Positions 60,353 to 64,000 of a stretch of DNA of 64,000 bases are shown one piece after another. Source of the DNA: Argopecten irradians. Taxonomy: Eukaryota > Mollusca > Bivalvia > Pectinida > Pectinidae. Position numbers and translations under genes: made by a program. The DNA is taken from NCBI RefSeq assembly GCF_041381155.1, contig NC_091142.1, positions 27,231,963 to 27,295,962 on the forward strand, read 5' to 3'. The stretch's first letter is position 1; every line of letters starts with the position of its first letter. A model generated the notes under the pieces. It saw nothing but the letters and a program-made list of their open reading frames with translations, was not told the origin of the DNA and searched no databases.

Positions 60353-61930
60353 GTATGGGATATTGAGTATTTATTTACAAGGGAAAGACTCAAGACACTG
60401 AGAAGAGCAGAAACCAATAGAAGTAATCGGAAAGAGAGAAGCAGGAAGAGGGCAAGTTTTGTGACAAACCCATTCCAGTTCGTGAAGAAGCTCTTCGGGA
60501 GCAAGGGTTCAGGGAAATTGGTAAGCTCCAAGGAGGAAGTGCAGTAGCACCTAAGGAAGACCCACAGTGATCCTAGGAGAGCAGAAGATTTGGCAGAGAA
60601 CACCAAGATAAGGGAGGTCGAAGAGCCAACAGAGGCATTTGACGAGAGCGAGCCTAATCTTTCTGATGTTCGTGAAATCATCAAGAAGGCAGAAGCAGGA
60701 TCAGCACATGGACCCAACGGAGTACCATATAGGGTTTACAAGAACTGTCCAAGACTGCTGAGAAGGTTATGGCTTTTGCTTCGGAAGGTTTGGAGGAGAG
60801 GGCGTTTGGCGGAGAGCTGGAACAGAGCAGAGGGGTGCTTAGGGGTCTTAGCGAGGCGATTGACGATGTACCTGCTGGACAACAAATACATAGACATTTC
60901 AGTGCAGAAGGGAGGCATTCCTGGGGTATCTAGATGTCTGGAACACACCAGCGCACTAACCCAAATCATCAGAGAAGCTAGGGAGAACAAAGGCAATGTT
61001 GCGGTACTTTGGCTCGACCTGGCCAATGCGTACGGTTCCATACCACACAAACTAGTAAAGATGACGATGGAAAAGTATCATGTGCCCGAGAAATTCAGAA
61101 TTCTTCTCAAAGATTATTTCGACAGTTTCCAGATGCGCTTCACTGTAGGAGACTACACAACAGCTTGGCAAATACTGGAGGTCGGGATTGTCACTGGGTG
61201 CACGATGCCAGTCATACTCTTTGCAGCAGCGATGAACTTAATTATCAAAGCTGTTGAGAAGATGAGTAGGGGTTCGTATCTGTCGACAGGCAGCAGGCAA
61301 CCGCCAACCAGAGCGTTTATGGACGATATGACGGTGACGACTAAGACGGTGGTAGAAGGAAGGTGGACTCTGAGAGATCTAGAAGAGCAGATCATTTGGG
61401 TCGGCATGAGATTCAAACCAGCCAAGTCCCGGAGTCTCGTTCTTAAGGCAGGCAAAGTGAAGGAGGAAAGGTTTCAGATCGGAGGAGTGGACATACCAAC
61501 TGTTACAGAGAAGCCAGTGAAGAGCCTTGGCAAGTGGTTTGATGGTTCACTCAACGACAGGAACAGTTTAGTGAAGATGAGGAAGCAGGCAGAAGAATAG
61601 ATGAAGGCAGTTGAGAAGAGTGGACTCCCAGGGAAATTCAAAGGCTGGATATACCAGCATGGCGTACTACTCAGACTCTTGTGGCCATTGCTTGTCTACG
61701 AAGTACCACTTACATCTGTAGAGGCAATGGAGAGGATGATCAGTGGACACCTTCGAAGATGGCTGAACATTCTACGCAGCTTCAGCAGTGTAGGCTTGTA
61801 CAGCTCAGGGACCAAACTCCAACTCCCGCTCAAATCGTTAACGGAGGAGTTCAAGGTTACCAAAGTACGTCAAGTCGTCATGTTGAGGGACAGTGCGGAT
61901 TACAAGGATGGAAGGCATGGTGCTTATCGA
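60353..61930 (+). pseudogene. non-LTR-type reverse transcriptase gene, broken
   Basis: The frame carries TRERLKTLRRAE, then FVKKLFGSKGSGK, then GSAHGPNGVPYRVYK, SVQKGGIPGVSRCLEHTSAL, WLDLANAYGSIPHKLV, LEVGIVTGCTMP, and the active-site box FMDDMTV (about 61318-61338). ITEKPVKSLGKWFD-like sequence and GKFKGWIYQHGVL follow. These are the ordered RT blocks of a widespread animal non-LTR-type RT; the clade is not assigned. Defects: TAG at 60545, TAG at 61598 (at a place where Trp is expected), and direct joining of RAEG to CLGVLARRLT where RT blocks 1-2 should lie, an in-frame deletion. The 5' end is truncated near 60345. The 3' region (62150-62340) is GC-richer and probably the element's own 3' UTR. 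Confidence 0.8.
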
Positions 61931-62344
61931 TAGAGGTCGGATGCAGGGGTTTCCCCGGCCAATCATTATGGAGAGCCCTACGCCTATTAGGGGTAACCGG
62001 AGCAGACCGGAGGAAACTGATAGCAGCAGATAGCAGACAGGCAGAAGTTGCTTCCAGCTGGATCTGGAGGAAGAGGGAGAAGTGGATCGGTCACCAGCAA
62101 CAGTGCTAGCCACAAGGTGACGAATGGCAGAAGGACAGACATTGCTGCCCGTGGCGATGAACAGGTAGAAATAAGACAACTACCCGTAATAACATCAGGT
62201 GGATGCGATAGCCAACCGGTCCCTGGTTGGGCCTGATCAACCCAGCCGGCGCACCTCTGGAGGACGTCGTGGAAAGCGCCGAAACGTCTAAGGAAGGAGG
62301 ATCCACCTGATGAGGGGACCGGCCAGCATTGGAGTCATCTGATG

Positions 62345-62720
62345 TATTTAAGGTATCTACCTGGGATACATTTTATAATCAAATGCTTGACCTTGACCTT
62401 CATTAAAGTTTTACAATATAATGTATATAACCCTTCAATGTCTTTTCCTCAAAAACTCCCAGAGCCTGATATTGAGAGTTAATGGCTGAAATGGCAACAA
62501 AAGTATGACGGACTATATCAAAAATGCTAGACATTTAAAATAATGTCTTCTTGTCAAAAACATATCTATATATTCATGATGTTTGTAACATACAGAAATG
62601 TACTGGTAAAATGTTTACCAATGTATTCACGATGGTTTCCACGATTGGTCTTAGAGGTTTAATTGGCCATATGGTTCTTCAATATTGTAAAACTTAGGTG
62701 ACCGTTAGCGTCAGTAGGTA
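62345..62720 (-). mobile_element. family B-like Helentron fragment, right part
   Basis: GCTTGACCTTGACCTTCATT, CCTCAAAAACTCCCAGAGCC and TGATATTG correspond to reversed family B monomers. AGGTGACCGTTAGCG near 62698-62712 resembles the reversed 5' end (compare CAGGTGACCGCTAAGG at 57551). With 60100-60340 it flanks the reverse transcriptase. Confidence 0.45.
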
Positions 62721-64000
62721 TATTCATTCCAACATATTGTGATGTATAGATATGTACATCATTGAAGTGAGAACGAAGGTGACATGATACAAAACTTCAG
62801 GTTTTAGACCTTGTTTAAATTAGTGATATAACCTACAACCACCACATGCATGACGATGTCAAACAAGACTCAATGTGTATGTTTTTGTAAAGTGGAAACC
62901 GGTTTAACAAGCTCTCCTAGGAGATGCTATAGACACTAGTAAATTTAAATGTAATGGAATGGTTATTTGTTGACAGAAATATGTACCGAACCCTGTAACC
63001 TTACTTAATTGAAATACGGTTTTTTGTATTTTTTTTTCTTCAAAATTTGCCAACATTTACAAACAATACATTTAACCAACAGTATACTGTTGGTTACACT
63101 TTTTCGTGCCAGGTCCTTGTGATTCGAATACACGGAAGAGATGATAGGCATTAAAACATCACTTGTTTAAACAAGGTCTTAATCCCTAACAACAAAGAAA
63201 TGAAGATATATAAACAATATATACAAATGTCAAACTATAATAGAACCGGATGTTTCTATGTTATATGTAGAACCAGATGTTTCAGGAAAGTAAACGTTCA
63301 AGACTTCATTAGCGACAGCCTCCATTTAAATATAGGTCAAAGTTCGACACTGTCTTTCAATCTATCGGTGACAATTGGTCGACAATGTATCAGTGACAAT
63401 TGGTCGAACGTACGAGACCGTAACATGACACCTACTTCACATACCACTGGCCTTCTTTTGTACTTCTCAATTAAAAGTTTTGAGTTTTGTTTTGTTTTCG
63501 AATCACTAACGATTCCTACATTTACTAACAGTTACAACAGTTTTTTCCCTGACCAGTCGCCTTGTTAATTGAACGAACATTAAAGTTTGTACAGTGTCGT
63601 TTGATATCTGATGATGTACTTCACTTGTCCATATTATGCGACGATGCTATATCATGGTCTGATCAAACGGCAGAAACCCAATCATTCCAAAATTGCCCGG
63701 AGAACAATTCATTCATCATTTGACTGTCAATTCAAATAGCCTCGCTCCTAAACATTCTCTGAATATTGTGCTCTATTGCATAATTTGTTTACACCAATCT
63801 ATATCGCTTCATGCCACAGGAGCTTGACGTTCTGACAATAATATACATGTATAGTATAGTTTAAATATACTATAAAAAGCTCTTGTGCCTCCTGATATAT
63901 ATTACTTGTTGATTGCCACCACCCGGTTTTAATATGATGAAGTACGACACAGTAACCTATATACCTATGTAAAATTTGTATTCTGGACCACAGTGACCTG
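62721..64000. other. intergenic; one half-MITE, otherwise nothing seen
   Basis: 63073-63121 is a collapsed copy of the hAT MITE at 39136: TTAACCAACAGTATACTGTT...GGTTACACTTTTTCGTGCCA...GGTCCTTGTG. The plus frame at 63200-63568 (122 codons) has no recognisable domain and contains a small internal duplication (GTGACAATTGGTCGA). Confidence 0.45.

Noticed and set aside
60736..61455. Minus-strand frames over 60736-61455
   Set aside because: Antisense shadows of the reverse transcriptase, which has recognisable ordered motifs on the plus strand.
62230..62330. Possible hammerhead ribozyme (GAAACGTC and CTGATGAGGGG) at the 3' end of the RT element
   Set aside because: The core pieces are in an order and spacing that do not give three stems around the core; no GAAA follows the CTGATGA segment at the needed place.
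63200..63568. 122-codon plus-strand frame near the right edge
   Set aside because: No recognisable domain, internal small duplication, no splice or polyadenylation context; not enough to call a gene.

Overview
This is a eukaryotic, AT-rich, repeat-dense stretch of invertebrate nuclear genome. Introns with GT/AG borders, a molluscan-style IL-17 exon, a Penelope-like retroelement, and several Helentron-like elements built on tandem cores with a terminal hairpin all point to a mollusc, most likely a bivalve. The species cannot be fixed from the sequence alone.

Layout. 1-0.7 kb: last exon of an IL-17-like secreted cytokine (+). 1.6-18 kb: no convincing gene; a 122-bp MITE, a Helentron-like element (family A, 2.1-3.6 kb), a 35-bp minisatellite (5.9-7.3 kb), a decayed 0.6-0.7-kb tandem duplication (11.2-12.8 kb), and further MITEs. 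18.3-32.6 kb: a complete 15-exon merlin (NF2) gene on the minus strand, 604 codons, every junction in phase. Its introns hold an 88-bp satellite, Helentron-like family B, several long palindromes, and a miniature LTR-like element with a tRNA-like core. 33-39 kb: Penelope-like retroelement remains inside a nest of three transposon layers. 39-44 kb: foldback elements and AT-rich DNA. 45.0-46.0 kb: an intact single-exon type II membrane glycosyltransferase (-). 47.2-54.5 kb: a roughly 7-kb, 32-bp satellite. 55.2-59.2 kb: a two-exon mitochondrial J-domain membrane protein (+), its intron holding Helentron-like family C. 60.1-62.7 kb: a damaged non-LTR-type reverse transcriptase gene lying inside fragments of a family-B-like element. 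62.7-64 kb: no gene seen.

The cellular genes (IL-17-like, NF2, glycosyltransferase, J-protein) are not functionally linked; they are ordinary neighbours on a chromosome. The most unusual content is in the mobile DNA: a datable three-layer nest (35.3-38.6 kb), 5' motifs that change in step with a 3' hairpin across three Helentron-like families, a miniature LTR-like element carrying a tRNA-like Pol III unit, and a long satellite whose monomers differ mainly by a small reverse-complement switch.
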